From: Asanoa ferruginea
GTDB taxonomy: Bacteria > Actinomycetota > Actinomycetes > Mycobacteriales > Micromonosporaceae
DNA: 64,000 nt
Direction of reading: 5' to 3'
Assembly (NCBI RefSeq): GCF_003387075.1
Contig: NZ_QUMQ01000001.1
Span: 8,866,001 to 8,930,000, forward strand
Positions 54,610 through 63,260 of this stretch are shown piece after piece (position 1 is the stretch's first letter; every line of letters starts with the position of its first letter). Both the position numbers and the translations under genes were made by a program. The notes under the pieces are model-generated. The model saw only the letters and a list, made by a program, of their open reading frames with translations, was not told the origin of the DNA and ran no database searches.

Positions 54610-55401
54610 TCAGACCCGCGCGGTATCCCGGCGGAACAGCAGCGCGGCGCCGAGGCCGAAGCCGGCCGTCCAGAGCACCACGTTGAGCACCGCCACCCAG
54701 CTGAAGTCGTGCGTGAGGGGGCTGCGGGCGATCGAGCCGACGCCGTACACCGGAGTGAACTTGGCGATCGTCTGCATCACGTGTGGCAACACCTCGAGCG
54801 GCACGAACAGGCCGCCGAAAAGCGCGAGCAGCGCGAGGATCGGGCCCATGAATTGCATCACGTTCTCCGCCGGGGCCAGATAGCCCACGAAGAGCCCGAG
54901 GGCGGCGAAGACCAGGGAGCCGAGCCAGGCGCCGAGGCCCGCCAGCAGCCAGACGTGTGCGGGCATCCGCACGCCGCCGATCCCGCCGACGATGAACTCG
55001 ACGACCACCGAGAGCAGGCTCAGCGAGAGCGCGGAGAGGACCTTGGTGGCCACGTATGCCGGCGGGCGCAGCGGGGTCAACCGGAGCTGGCGGCTCCAGC
55101 CCTGGGCCCGCTCCACGGCCACCGCGCCACCGGTCGCCGTCGAGGCGGTCATCGCGCCGTACACGGCCAAACTGATCATGATGTACGCGATCGCCGCGGC
55201 GCTGTTGGCCTGGTCGATGTTCTGGCCCTTCTGCGGCAGGCCGAAGAGCAGGAAGAACACGGCCGGCATGACCAGGATGAAGAAGAGGCTGCGACGGTTA
55301 CGCAGCACCCGGCGGATCTCCAGGGCCAGGTAGGTCAGCGAGAACCCACCCATCGGCGGGCGCCGGTCGACATCCGTGCGGGTCAGGGTGGCGGCGGTCA
55401 T
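54610..55401 (-). CDS. ABC-2 type transporter permease
   Basis: A 263-residue ABC-2 permease with six helices. The conserved N-terminal LEIRRVLRNRRSLFFILVMP is broken at RNRR by the amphipathic elbow, and helices 5-6 enclose LLALFGGLFVPLEVLP. The ATG at 55401 overlaps the ATPase stop (ATGA). With the adjacent ATPase it forms an exporter of the DrrAB/NatAB class. The DesKR-like two-component system lies directly downstream, the usual order for antibiotic- or lantibiotic-sensing efflux modules. Confidence 0.88.
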   Translation of the reverse strand: MTAATLTRTDVDRRPPMGGFSLTYLALEIRRVLRNRRSLFFILVMPAVFFLLFGLPQKGQNIDQANSAAAIAYIMISLAVYGAMTASTATGGAVAVERAQGWSRQLRLTPLRPPAYVATKVLSALSLSLLSVVVEFIVGGIGGVRMPAHVWLLAGLGAWLGSLVFAALGLFVGYLAPAENVMQFMGPILALLALFGGLFVPLEVLPHVMQTIAKFTPVYGVGSIARSPLTHDFSWVAVLNVVLWTAGFGLGAALLFRRDTARV

Positions 55402-56348
55402 CGGGCTTTCCCTTCCAGGTCGACGTCTTCGCCGCTGGTCAGGGCCAGGAAGGCGTCCTCGAGGTTGCGCGAGGTGATCTCCAGATCGCGGGCCGGCGTC
55501 TGGGTGAGCAGGTAGCGGGCGACCCCGTCGGAGTCGCTGGTGTGCAGCAGCACCGTGTCGCCACGCACCTCGGCGCGGTCGACGCCGGGCAGCGCGGCCA
55601 GCCGCACCTCGTCGGCGTCGGGCAGGGTCGCCCGCACCTGGCGGCCGGCGGCCAGCGCCTTGACCTCGCTGGCGGTGCCGTCCGCGACCACCTGGCCCTT
55701 GCGGATCAGCACGATCCGGTCGGCGTACGCGTCCGCCTCTTCCAGATAGTGGGTCGCGAACAGCACCGTGCGGCCGGCCTGGGCGTCGGCGCGGATGGCG
55801 TTCCAGAAGTCGCGCCGCCCCTCGACGTCCATCCCCGTGGTCGGCTCGTCCAGCACCATCAGGTCCGGATCGGGCAGCAGCGCCAGCGCGAACCGGAGCC
55901 GTTGCTGCTGGCCGCCGGAGCACTTGGCCACCCGGCGGTCGGCGATGTCGGCGATGCCGGCCCGCTCCAGGACCTCGGCCACCGGCCGGGAGGTGCTGAA
56001 GAAGGACGCGGTCATCCGGACGATCTCCTCGACCGTGACGTCCTTGAGCAGGCCGCCGGTCTGCATCACGGCCGCGATCTTGCCGCGGTTGATCGCCTCG
56101 GTCGGCGTGTGCCCGTAGACCTCGACCGTGCCCTCGGTGGGGCGGGCCAGGCCGAGCATCATGTCGATCGTCGTGGTCTTGCCGGCCCCGTTCGGGCCGA
56201 GAAACGCGACCACCTCGCCCTGCTCGATCCGCAGATCGAGCTGGTTGACGGCGGTCACCGCGCCGAACTTCTTGGTCAACCCCCGCAGGAGTACGGCCGG
56301 AGCGCGGGTCCCCGTGGACTGGCTCGCCGCCAGCGTTTGCGTTTGCAT
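55398..56348 (-). CDS. ABC transporter ATP-binding protein
   Basis: A 316-residue DrrA-type ATPase with Walker A GPNGAGKT, Q-loop VMQTGGL, signature CSGGQQQRLRFAL, Walker B LMVLDEPTTGMD, and switch His in FATHYLEEADA. The ~80-residue C-terminal extension after the NBD is typical of DrrA/NatA. No ribosome binding site is clear ahead of the ATG at 56348. It pairs with the ABC-2 permease in a 4-nt overlap. Two inverted repeats upstream (AGATCACTG/CAGTGATCT and TGACA/TGTCA) may be regulatory. Confidence 0.92.
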   Translation of the reverse strand: MQTQTLAASQSTGTRAPAVLLRGLTKKFGAVTAVNQLDLRIEQGEVVAFLGPNGAGKTTTIDMMLGLARPTEGTVEVYGHTPTEAINRGKIAAVMQTGGLLKDVTVEEIVRMTASFFSTSRPVAEVLERAGIADIADRRVAKCSGGQQQRLRFALALLPDPDLMVLDEPTTGMDVEGRRDFWNAIRADAQAGRTVLFATHYLEEADAYADRIVLIRKGQVVADGTASEVKALAAGRQVRATLPDADEVRLAALPGVDRAEVRGDTVLLHTSDSDGVARYLLTQTPARDLEITSRNLEDAFLALTSGEDVDLEGKAR

Positions 56349-56407
56349 GAGATCACTGTTGTCGGTGGCACCGCTTGGGGCTCGGGCCGCGCGTCACGAT
56401 GCCACCG

Positions 56408-56419
56408 TGACAAATGTCA
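56408..56419. promoter_or_regulatory. TGACA-AA-TGTCA palindrome upstream of the ABC operon
   Basis: A perfect 5-bp-arm palindrome (56408-56419) lies 60 bp upstream of the ATPase start. AGATCACTG (56350-56358) and CAGTGATCT (56418-56426) also form a distant inverted repeat. It is a candidate site for the DesR-type regulator encoded downstream. Confidence 0.5.
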
Positions 56420-56424
56420 GTGAT

Positions 56425-57777
56425 CTAGAGGGCGCCGAGGTAGCGCTCCCGCTCGTAGGGGGTGACCTCGCGGCGGTATTGCTCCCACTCGGCCCGCTTG
56501 TTGCGCAGGAAGTAGTCGAAGACGTGCTCGCCGAGCACTTCGGCCACCAACTCCGAGCCGGCCATCACGTCGATCGCCTCGGACAGGTTTTCCGGCAGCG
56601 TCTCGTAGCCGGCCGCGCGGCGCTCCGCGTTGGACAGTGCCCACACATCGTCTTCGGCGCCCGGCGGCAGCTCGTAGCCCTCTTCGATGCCCTTGAGGCC
56701 GGCGCCCAGCATGATCGCGAAGGCCAGGTAGGGGTTGGCCGCCGAGTCGATCGACCGCACCTCGACCCGGGCCGAGTTGGGCTTGCCGTAGGCCGGGACC
56801 CGGACCAGCGCGGAGCGGTTGAGGTGACCCCAGCACACGTACGCCGGTGATTCGGTGATCCGGTCTGGCAGTGCCTGCGGGAACAGCCGCTTGTAGGAGT
56901 TGACCCACTGGTTGGTCACGGCGGTGTATTCGCGGGCGTGCACCAGCAGGCCGGCGATGAACGCGCGGGCCACCTTGGACAGCTTCATCGGGTCGCTGGC
57001 GTCGTGGAACGCGTTGCGCTCGCCCTCGAAGAGCGACAGGTGCGTGTGCATCCCGCTGCCGGGCTGGTCGGTGAACGGCTTGGGCATGAAGGTGGCCTGG
57101 ACGCCGTGGCTGAGCGCCACCTCCTTGACCACGTGGCGGAACGTCATCACGTTGTCGGCGGTGGTCAGCGCGTCGGCGTAGCGCAGGTCGATCTCCTGCT
57201 GCCCGGGCGCGACCTCGTGGTGGCTGAACTCGACCGAGATGCCGATCCGCTCCAGCGCCAGCACCGCCTGGCGGCGGAAGTCGCGGGCGACCGCGTGGGT
57301 GGTGTGATCGAAATAACCGCCGGCGTCGACCGGGACCGGCACCGAGCCGTCGTTGGGGCCGTCTTCGAGCAGGAAGAACTCGATCTCGGGGTGGGTGTAG
57401 AAGGTGAAGCCCTTCTCCGCCGCCCGGGACAGCGCCCGCCGCAGCACGTGGCGCGGGTCGGCCCAGGACGGGGTGCGGTCGGGCAGCAGCACGTCGCAGA
57501 ACATCCGGGCGCTCTCACCGCTGACGCCGCCCTCGAAGGGGAAGACCTGGAAGGTCGTGGGGTCGGGCATCGCGATCATGTCGGACTCGAAGACCCGGGC
57601 GAAGCCCTCGATCGCGGAGCCGTCGAACCCGATGCCCTCGTCGAAAGCGGATTCGAGCTCAGCCGGCGCGACCGAGACGCTCTTGAGGGTGCCGAGCACG
57701 TCGGTGAACCACAACCGGACAAACCGGATGTCGCGCTCCTCCAGCGTACGGAGCACGAACTCCTGCTGACGATCCAC
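56425..57777 (-). CDS. glnA2: Glutamine synthetase-like protein GlnA2
   Basis: A type I glutamine synthetase homologue of 450 residues. The GTG at 57777 gives DRQQEFVLRTLEERDIRFV, as in mycobacterial GlnA2, and has AGGGG 6 nt upstream; a TTG at 57783 is the alternative. GFDGSAIEGFARV, MPKPFTDQPGSGMHTH and LNRSALVRVPAYG are present. The adenylylation Tyr of the GlnA1 type is replaced by DDVWALSNAE, so GlnE should not regulate it in the usual way. GlnA2 in streptomycetes has been linked to gamma-glutamylation of polyamines; whether that applies here is inference. The order glnA1-glnE-glnA2 is ancestral in actinobacteria. Confidence 0.93.
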   Translation of the reverse strand: MDRQQEFVLRTLEERDIRFVRLWFTDVLGTLKSVSVAPAELESAFDEGIGFDGSAIEGFARVFESDMIAMPDPTTFQVFPFEGGVSGESARMFCDVLLPDRTPSWADPRHVLRRALSRAAEKGFTFYTHPEIEFFLLEDGPNDGSVPVPVDAGGYFDHTTHAVARDFRRQAVLALERIGISVEFSHHEVAPGQQEIDLRYADALTTADNVMTFRHVVKEVALSHGVQATFMPKPFTDQPGSGMHTHLSLFEGERNAFHDASDPMKLSKVARAFIAGLLVHAREYTAVTNQWVNSYKRLFPQALPDRITESPAYVCWGHLNRSALVRVPAYGKPNSARVEVRSIDSAANPYLAFAIMLGAGLKGIEEGYELPPGAEDDVWALSNAERRAAGYETLPENLSEAIDVMAGSELVAEVLGEHVFDYFLRNKRAEWEQYRREVTPYERERYLGAL

Positions 57778-57929
57778 GGTCAACCCCTCTGAGCTGCATG
57801 TGTGCTAGCCGACCAGTGTTGCTCGGTCTCGTTACGCCAACGTTACGGTAGGACGATGCCCGCCGATGCACAGCCCTCTACGGGTTTGCGGGTCCGGACG
57901 GCCGTGCTCGCGGATGGGAGGATTGAGGC

Positions 57930-59720
57930 ATGCCCACGCTGCGCATAGCGCTCGCCCAGGTCAATCCGACCGTCGGCGACCTCACCGGCAACGCCGGCAT
58001 CGTCCGGTCCACGACCCGCGCCGCCCGCGACGCCGGCGCGCGTCTCGTGGTGTTCCCGGAGATGATGCTCACCGGCTACCCGGTCGAGGATCTGGTCTTC
58101 CGCCAGTCGTTCGTCGCCGCCTCCCGGGCCGCGCTGGAGCGGCTGGCAGCCGATCTCGACGGCGACGGGCTGGGCGATACCCCCGTCGCGGTGGGCTTCC
58201 TCGACGCCGACGGCCCGCCCGCGGTCAACTCGCCGACCGACCCGTCGGCCGGCGCCCGCAACGCGCTCGCGGTCCTGCACCGGGGCCGGGTCGTGGCCCG
58301 CTACTTCAAGCACCACCTGCCCAACTACGGCGTCTTCGACGAAGACCGCTACTTCGTGCCCGGCAACACCCTGGTCGTGGTCCGGATCGACGGCATCGAC
58401 GTGGCGCTGACCATCTGCGAGGACATGTGGCAGGTCGGCGGCCCGTTCGCGGCCGCCCGGCGGGCCGGGGTGGGCCTGGTGCTCACCGTCAACGGCAGCC
58501 CGTTCGAGCTGCACAAGGACGACACCCGGCTGGCCCTGGTCCGCCGCCGGGCGGCCGAGGCCGACGCGACGATCGCCTACCTCAACATGGTCGGCGGCCA
58601 GGACGAGCTGGTCTTCGACGGCGACTCCATGATCGTCGCCCCCGGCGGCGAGGTGCTGGCCCGCGCGCCGCAACTCGCCGAGCACCTGCTCATCCACGAC
58701 CTCGACCTGCCGCTCGGCCTGCTCCCGCCGCCACCGTCGACGCCGGCGCTGGCCGCGCACAGCAAGGCCGAGCTGGTCGGCGACGAGATGGGCATCGAGC
58801 GGGTGCACGTCTCCGACCCGCACCCGGCGCTACCGGCGACCCCGCTCCAGGGCGGCCTAGCCGGGCGACTCTCCGACGAGGCCGAGGTCTGGAATGCCCT
58901 GGTGCTGGGCCTGGGCGACTACGTGCGCAAGAACGGCTTCCGGCAGGTCGCGCTCGGCCTCTCGGGCGGCATCGACTCGTCGGTGGTGGCGGCGATCGCG
59001 GTCGACGCGATCGGCCCCGACGCGGTGATCGGCGTCTCGATGCCCAGCCAACACTCGTCGGCACACTCCCGCGAAGACGCGGCCGAGCTGGCGAAGCGCA
59101 CCGGCCTGGAATACCGCGTCCACGAGATCCAGCCGATGGTCGACACGTTCCTGACCGGGATGTCACTCTCGGGCCTGGCCCTGGAAAACCTGCAAGCCCG
59201 CGTCCGCGGCGTGATCCTGATGTCGATCTCCAACCAGGAGGGCCCGCTGGTCCTGACCACCGGCAACAAGAGCGAGCTGGCGGTCGGCTACTCCACCCTC
59301 TACGGCGACTCGGTTGGCGGCTTCAACCCGCTCAAGGACGTGCCGAAGACGCTGGTCTGGAAACTCGCCCGGTGGCGCAACGACGAGGCCCTGCGCACGG
59401 GCGAGGAACCACCGATCCCCGAGCGTTCGATAGAGAAGCCGCCGAGCGCGGAGCTACGCCCCGGTCAGCTCGACAGCGACTCGCTGCCCGACTACGACGA
59501 ACTCGACTCGATGCTGCTGTCCTACGTCGACGGCGACCAGGGCCGCGCCGACCTGGTGGCGGCGGGCCACGAACCAGAGGTCGTCGACCGCGTCCTACAC
59601 CTGGTCGACCTGGCCGAATACAAACGCCGCCAGTCGGCACCCGGCACCAAGATCTCCATCAAGGCCTTCGGCCGCGACCGCCGCCTCCCCATCACCAACC
59701 GCTGGCGCGAAACCGGCTGA
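57930..59720 (+). CDS. nadE: Glutamine-dependent NAD+ synthetase
   Basis: Two-domain NAD synthetase of 596 residues. The N-terminal nitrilase-type glutaminase has Glu44 (VFPEMMLTGY), a Lys in RYFKHHLPNYG, and the nucleophilic Cys in ALTICEDMW. The C-terminal synthetase domain begins near 340 with the ATP-loop LGLSGGIDSSVVAAI and contains TTGNKSELAVGYSTLYGD. It makes NAD+ from nicotinic acid adenine dinucleotide. The ATG at 57930 has GGGAGGATTGAGGC upstream. It is divergent from glnA2 and overlaps the convergent Pro/Ala-rich gene by 29 bp at its 3' end. Confidence 0.95.
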   Translation: MPTLRIALAQVNPTVGDLTGNAGIVRSTTRAARDAGARLVVFPEMMLTGYPVEDLVFRQSFVAASRAALERLAADLDGDGLGDTPVAVGFLDADGPPAVNSPTDPSAGARNALAVLHRGRVVARYFKHHLPNYGVFDEDRYFVPGNTLVVVRIDGIDVALTICEDMWQVGGPFAAARRAGVGLVLTVNGSPFELHKDDTRLALVRRRAAEADATIAYLNMVGGQDELVFDGDSMIVAPGGEVLARAPQLAEHLLIHDLDLPLGLLPPPPSTPALAAHSKAELVGDEMGIERVHVSDPHPALPATPLQGGLAGRLSDEAEVWNALVLGLGDYVRKNGFRQVALGLSGGIDSSVVAAIAVDAIGPDAVIGVSMPSQHSSAHSREDAAELAKRTGLEYRVHEIQPMVDTFLTGMSLSGLALENLQARVRGVILMSISNQEGPLVLTTGNKSELAVGYSTLYGDSVGGFNPLKDVPKTLVWKLARWRNDEALRTGEEPPIPERSIEKPPSAELRPGQLDSDSLPDYDELDSMLLSYVDGDQGRADLVAAGHEPEVVDRVLHLVDLAEYKRRQSAPGTKISIKAFGRDRRLPITNRWRETG

Positions 59721-60753
59721 CCGCCGGTGCGCGGGCACGCTTCGCGTGCCTTCGCACCAACGACCCCAGGCGTTGGAAACCCACGGCGAAGCGCGAGTCC
59801 GCCCTTTGTCGGGCCGCCGTCTGGCGGTGGATTGCCATTCTCATGGGCGGCCTCGCCGGCCGTGGTCTCAAATAGGTTCCGGGATGGTGGGTAAACCAAG
59901 GCCGCGAGCGCGCCGGAACCGGAATCGGAACCGCGGCAGCAGCGAACGCCGGGGCCGGGGTTGGAACCGGGGGCGGGGCTGAGGTTGGAGTCGGGGCTGA
60001 GATCAGGGCCGGGGCTGAGGTTGGAGTCGAGGCCGAGGCCGGGGCTGGGACCAGGGCCGGAGCTGCGGCTGGAATCCGGGCCGAGGCCGGGACCGCCGCC
60101 AGGGCCGGGGCTGAGGTTGGAATCTGGGCCGGAGCCGGGACCGCCGCCAGGGCCGGGGCTGAGGTTGGAATCTGGGCCGGAGCCGGGACCGCCGCCAGGG
60201 CCGGGGCTGAGGTTGGAATCTGGGCCGGAGCCGGGACCGCCGCCAGGGCCGGGGCTGAGGTTGGAATCTGGGCCGGAGCCGGGACCGCCGCCAGGGCCGG
60301 GGCTGAGGTTGGAATCTGGGCCGGAGCCGGGACCGCCGCCAGGGCCGGGGCTGAGGTTGGAATCTGGGCCGGAGCCGGGACCGCCGCCAGGGCCGGGGCT
60401 GAGGTTGGAATCTGGGCCGGAGCCGGGACCGCCGCCAGGGCCGGGGCTGAGGTTGGAATCTGGGTCGGGGCCGGGGGCGCTGCCTGGGATGGGCTGTCGG
60501 GGGGTGACGCCGGGTGGTCGTCGTCTTTGTTGGCGGTCTCTTGGCGGCAGTTTTTCTGCGTATTCTCGCCTTTGGCAGAGGAATCGCGACGGAGGCGGCG
60601 TAGTCGCTCGTTATGGCGTTTGATCAGCCCCCACGCGCGGTGGCGCTCGTGCTCGCGGCGGAACTCGACCCCCGCGGGCGAATAGTTACGTGCGGCAGTC
60701 TGGTCACGCATTCCAGCCAATTCGGCCGAGGTGAACAACTGTAACTGCCGCAT
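59692..60753 (-). CDS. Pro/Ala-rich repeat protein with conserved N-terminus
   Basis: A 353-residue protein. The first ~55 residues ([20 protein letters not shown], then a basic helix with [20 protein letters not shown]) look conserved and nucleic-acid-friendly. A long low-complexity segment follows: [16 protein letters not shown] is repeated about eight times (48-bp identical units), then degenerate Pro/Ala/Ser runs, and a basic C-terminus. This strand is preferred because its N-terminus is non-repetitive and starts without overlap; the opposite strand also lacks stops here. The tail overlaps the nadE end. It may act as a flexible spacer or wall-associated arm. The conserved part might belong to a Micromonosporaceae-specific family. 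Confidence 0.6.
   Translation of the reverse strand: MRQLQLFTSAELAGMRDQTAARNYSPAGVEFRREHERHRAWGLIKRHNERLRRLRRDSSAKGENTQKNCRQETANKDDDHPASPPDSPSQAAPPAPTQIPTSAPALAAVPAPAQIPTSAPALAAVPAPAQIPTSAPALAAVPAPAQIPTSAPALAAVPAPAQIPTSAPALAAVPAPAQIPTSAPALAAVPAPAQIPTSAPALAAVPAPAQIPTSAPALAAVPASARIPAAAPALVPAPASASTPTSAPALISAPTPTSAPPPVPTPAPAFAAAAVPIPVPARSRPWFTHHPGTYLRPRPARPPMRMAIHRQTAARQRADSRFAVGFQRLGSLVRRHAKRARAPAVSRFRASGW
60085..60464. repeat. 48-bp tandem repeat array (minisatellite)
   Basis: Seven identical 48-bp units start at 60111, 60159, 60207, 60255, 60303, 60351 and 60399, with partial copies at both ends. Each unit is CTGAGGTTGGAATCTGGG followed by a GC-rich core. Being 48 bp, changes in copy number keep the frame (16 residues per unit). 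Confidence 0.95.
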
Positions 60754-60991
60754 GCGATAATTGTCCCCCAGCCCACCGACAAATTAGTGCCCTCCATTGA
60801 TGTTCGAGCATGCCGAAATTGCAGAGAGCACAAAGGAGGCCCGGCGGGTGCGACGCATCGAGGAGGGCGCGCCACTGACCTCTGGTGTGAAAGATTCCAC
60901 GCTCGTCTCTCCCCCGGGGGCTGGCGGTGGGACCATCGGAGGGTGCCCAGGGACCGCACCGGAGCGGCCTTGAGGCGAGAGGAGAGCCGCG

Positions 60992-61822
60992 ATGTCTGAG
61001 CAACCGTCCCTCTACGGCGGGCCCCCCAACCGCCGGGTTCGCACGCGTGAGCTGATCGCCGCCAAAGAGCGTGGCGAGAAGTGGCCCATGCTGACCGCCT
61101 ACGACCAATACACCGCGGCGATCTTCGATGAGGTGGGCATTCCGGTGCTGCTCGTCGGTGACTCGGCCGCCAACAACGTGTTCGGCTACGAGACCACCGT
61201 GCCGGTGACCGCTGAGGAGCTGCTGCCTCTCGTCCGGGCCGTGGTGCGGGCCACAAAGCGCGCTCTCGTCGTGGGTGACCTGCCCTTCGGCTCCTACGAG
61301 GAAGGGCCGACCCAGGCCCTGCGCACCGCCGTGCGGTTCATGAAGGAAGGCGGCTGCCACGCCGTCAAGCTCGAGGGCGGGCGGCGCACCGCGGCGCAGA
61401 TCGAGGCGATCACCTCGGCCGGCATCCCCGTGATGGCGCACATCGGGTTCACGCCGCAGAGCGAGCACGCGATCGGCGGCTACCGGGTCCAGGGCCGGGG
61501 TGACGCGGCCGACGAGGTGATCGCCGACGCGCACGCGGTCGCCGAGGCCGGGGCGTTCGCCATCGTGCTGGAGATGGTGCCGGCACACGTCGCCAAGCGG
61601 ATCACCAACGAGATCGCCGTGCCGACCATCGGCATCGGTGCGGGGCCCGAGACCGACGCCCAGGTGCTGGTCTGGCAGGACATGGCCGGGATGCGCACCG
61701 GCAAGCTGCCGCGCTTCGTGAAGCGCTACGCCGACCTGCACGGCGTGCTGCGCGACGCCGCGGCGCAGTTCGGCGACGAGGTGCGCGGCGGGCAGTTCCC
61801 GACCTCAGAGCAGAGCTTCTGA
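60992..61822 (+). CDS. panB: 3-methyl-2-oxobutanoate hydroxymethyltransferase
   Basis: PanB makes ketopantoate from 2-oxoisovalerate and methylene-tetrahydrofolate, the first committed step of pantothenate synthesis. The 276-residue TIM barrel has [20 protein letters not shown] (split around the Asp that binds metal), [39 protein letters not shown] and [26 protein letters not shown] precedes the ATG. A small frame (60787-60999) overlapping the start is rejected. Other pan genes are not adjacent. The end overlaps the convergent binding protein gene by 18 bp. Confidence 0.95.
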   Translation: MSEQPSLYGGPPNRRVRTRELIAAKERGEKWPMLTAYDQYTAAIFDEVGIPVLLVGDSAANNVFGYETTVPVTAEELLPLVRAVVRATKRALVVGDLPFGSYEEGPTQALRTAVRFMKEGGCHAVKLEGGRRTAAQIEAITSAGIPVMAHIGFTPQSEHAIGGYRVQGRGDAADEVIADAHAVAEAGAFAIVLEMVPAHVAKRITNEIAVPTIGIGAGPETDAQVLVWQDMAGMRTGKLPRFVKRYADLHGVLRDAAAQFGDEVRGGQFPTSEQSF

Positions 61823-62551
61823 CAGCACCGCGCGCGCCGAGGCCAGCGATGGTCCATACCAGGTCAGGTGCCGACCGCTGATCAGCGCGTACGGAAGGCC
61901 CGGAAACGCCGATGGCCCGTCCGAGGCGCTGAACGCGTAGGGCTCGTCCGGCAGCACCAGTAGGTCCGCGCCCGCCGCCCGCAACTCGGCCAGCGGCGGG
62001 CGCGGATACCGCTCCGGCGCCGTCGCGTAGACGTTGTCGACGCCGAGCCGGGCGAGCACGTCGCCGGCGAACGTGTCGGCGCCGAGCACCACCCAGGGGC
62101 GCCGCCAGACCGGGATGAGCGCGCGGCGGCGTACCCCCGTGAAAGGCTCTGACCAGGCCTCTCGCGCGGACCGCAACCACGGCGGGTCGGCCCCGCCCAA
62201 GGCCGCCAGCAACCGCGCCAGCGAGGACAGCGCCGCGTCCAGGGTCCTCGGATAGGTCACCCAGACCGGCACGCCCGACGCCCGCAGGGCCTCGACGTCT
62301 TCCCGGCGGTTCTCCTCGGCATTGGCCAACACGAGATCGGGTACGGCGGCCCTGACCTGGGAGAGGTCCGGATATTTCGTGCCGCCGACCCGGAGCACGT
62401 CGAGGCCGGCCGGCTCCACACACCAGTCGGTGGCGCCCACCAGCACGTCTGGCACGGTCAGGGCGACCGCCTCGGTGAGCGACGGCACCAGCGAGACCAC
62501 CCGGCGCGGCGGCCGCGTCAGCTCGACGGGCGTGCCCAGGTCGTCGTTCAG
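61805..62551 (-). CDS. BtuF-like helical-backbone substrate-binding protein, CTG start suspected
   Basis: A protein of 248 residues from a CTG at 62551, or 231 from the GTG at 62500. The core is the class III periplasmic-binding fold of BtuF/FhuD (cobalamin or siderophore): [21 protein letters not shown], split at SLTE, then [40 protein letters not shown] and [11 protein letters not shown]-type blocks. No signal peptide is visible, and family members begin at [16 protein letters not shown], so the N-terminus supports the CTG, which would overlap the upstream stop as CTGA. Whether it is a cytoplasmic vitamin B12 or corrinoid-binding homologue is open. Confidence 0.75.
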   Translation of the reverse strand: MNDDLGTPVELTRPPRRVVSLVPSLTEAVALTVPDVLVGATDWCVEPAGLDVLRVGGTKYPDLSQVRAAVPDLVLANAEENRREDVEALRASGVPVWVTYPRTLDAALSSLARLLAALGGADPPWLRSAREAWSEPFTGVRRRALIPVWRRPWVVLGADTFAGDVLARLGVDNVYATAPERYPRPPLAELRAAGADLLVLPDEPYAFSASDGPSAFPGLPYALISGRHLTWYGPSLASARAVLSEALL

Positions 62552-63240
62552 ACGTCGGTCACCCGGAACCCGGCGTGCGCCTTGTAGCGCCGGTTGATCG
62601 CGATCAGGTTGGCGGTCAGCGCCTCGACCTGGTGCGCGTTGCGCAACCGGCCGGCGTAGATGCCGCGCATCCCGGGGATCCGCGCCGCCAGCGCCGCGAC
62701 GACGCCGGCCAGGTGCCGGTCTTCGGTGCAGATCATCACGTCGAGGTCCATCGACTCGACCGCCGGGTCGGCCAGCAGCGGCGCGCTCACGTGGTTGAAC
62801 GCGGCCGCGACCGTCGACTCGGGCAGCAGCGCGGCCGCCTGCTGGACGGCGCTGCCCTCGTCGACCAGCAGCGGGAACGGGCCGTGGCTGTCGAAGCCGA
62901 TCGGGTTGACGCAGTCGACGACCAGCTTGCCGGCCAGCGGCTTGCGCAGCGCGGACACGGTGTCGCGGTGGCCGGCCCACGGCACCGCGATGATCGTGAG
63001 GTCGGCGGCGGCGGCCACGTCGGCGTTGGCGCCGCCCTCGACCGGGCGGGTGACGCCCGGCAGCGCGGAGATCTCCTCGGCCGAGGCGGTCGCCCGGGCC
63101 GCCTGGCGGGAGCCGATCAGCACCCGCTGACCCGCACACGCGAGCCGGTAGGCCAGGCCCCTGCCCTGGTCGCCGGTGCCGCCGATGATGGCGACCGACA
63201 AGGCGGAAACGTCGGGCAGCGCGCTGGGGTCGTAGGCCAT
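62548..63240 (-). CDS. npdG: NADPH-dependent F420 reductase
   Basis: A 230-residue Rossmann enzyme of the NpdG/FNO type, which transfers hydride between NADPH and the deazaflavin F420. It shows VAIIGGTGDQGRGLAYRLA (NADPH loop), VLIGSRQAARATA, IIAVPWAGH, VVDCVNPIGFDSHGPFPLL and AAFNHVSAPLL. The ATG at 63240 gives MAYDPSALPDVSALS and has no clear ribosome binding site. It links F420 redox to NADP and is expected in Micromonosporaceae. It lies 20 nt behind the RNB ribonuclease gene and is followed, in CTGA overlap, by the BtuF-like gene. Confidence 0.88.
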   Translation of the reverse strand: MAYDPSALPDVSALSVAIIGGTGDQGRGLAYRLACAGQRVLIGSRQAARATASAEEISALPGVTRPVEGGANADVAAAADLTIIAVPWAGHRDTVSALRKPLAGKLVVDCVNPIGFDSHGPFPLLVDEGSAVQQAAALLPESTVAAAFNHVSAPLLADPAVESMDLDVMICTEDRHLAGVVAALAARIPGMRGIYAGRLRNAHQVEALTANLIAINRRYKAHAGFRVTDV

Positions 63241-63260
63241 GCTGGCATCGTCCCAAAAGA

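Noticed and set aside
60085-60464. CRISPR array
   Set aside because: The 48-bp units are directly adjacent with no spacers, and no cas genes are nearby.
59961-60623. Plus-strand frame through the 48-bp array
   Set aside because: It encodes only Pro/Gly/Glu repeats without a conserved non-repetitive part; the minus strand has a conserved-looking N-terminus.
60787-60999. A 70-codon plus-strand frame with two Cys, overlapping the panB start
   Set aside because: It has poor codon bias and no ribosome binding site, and it overlaps a well-supported start.
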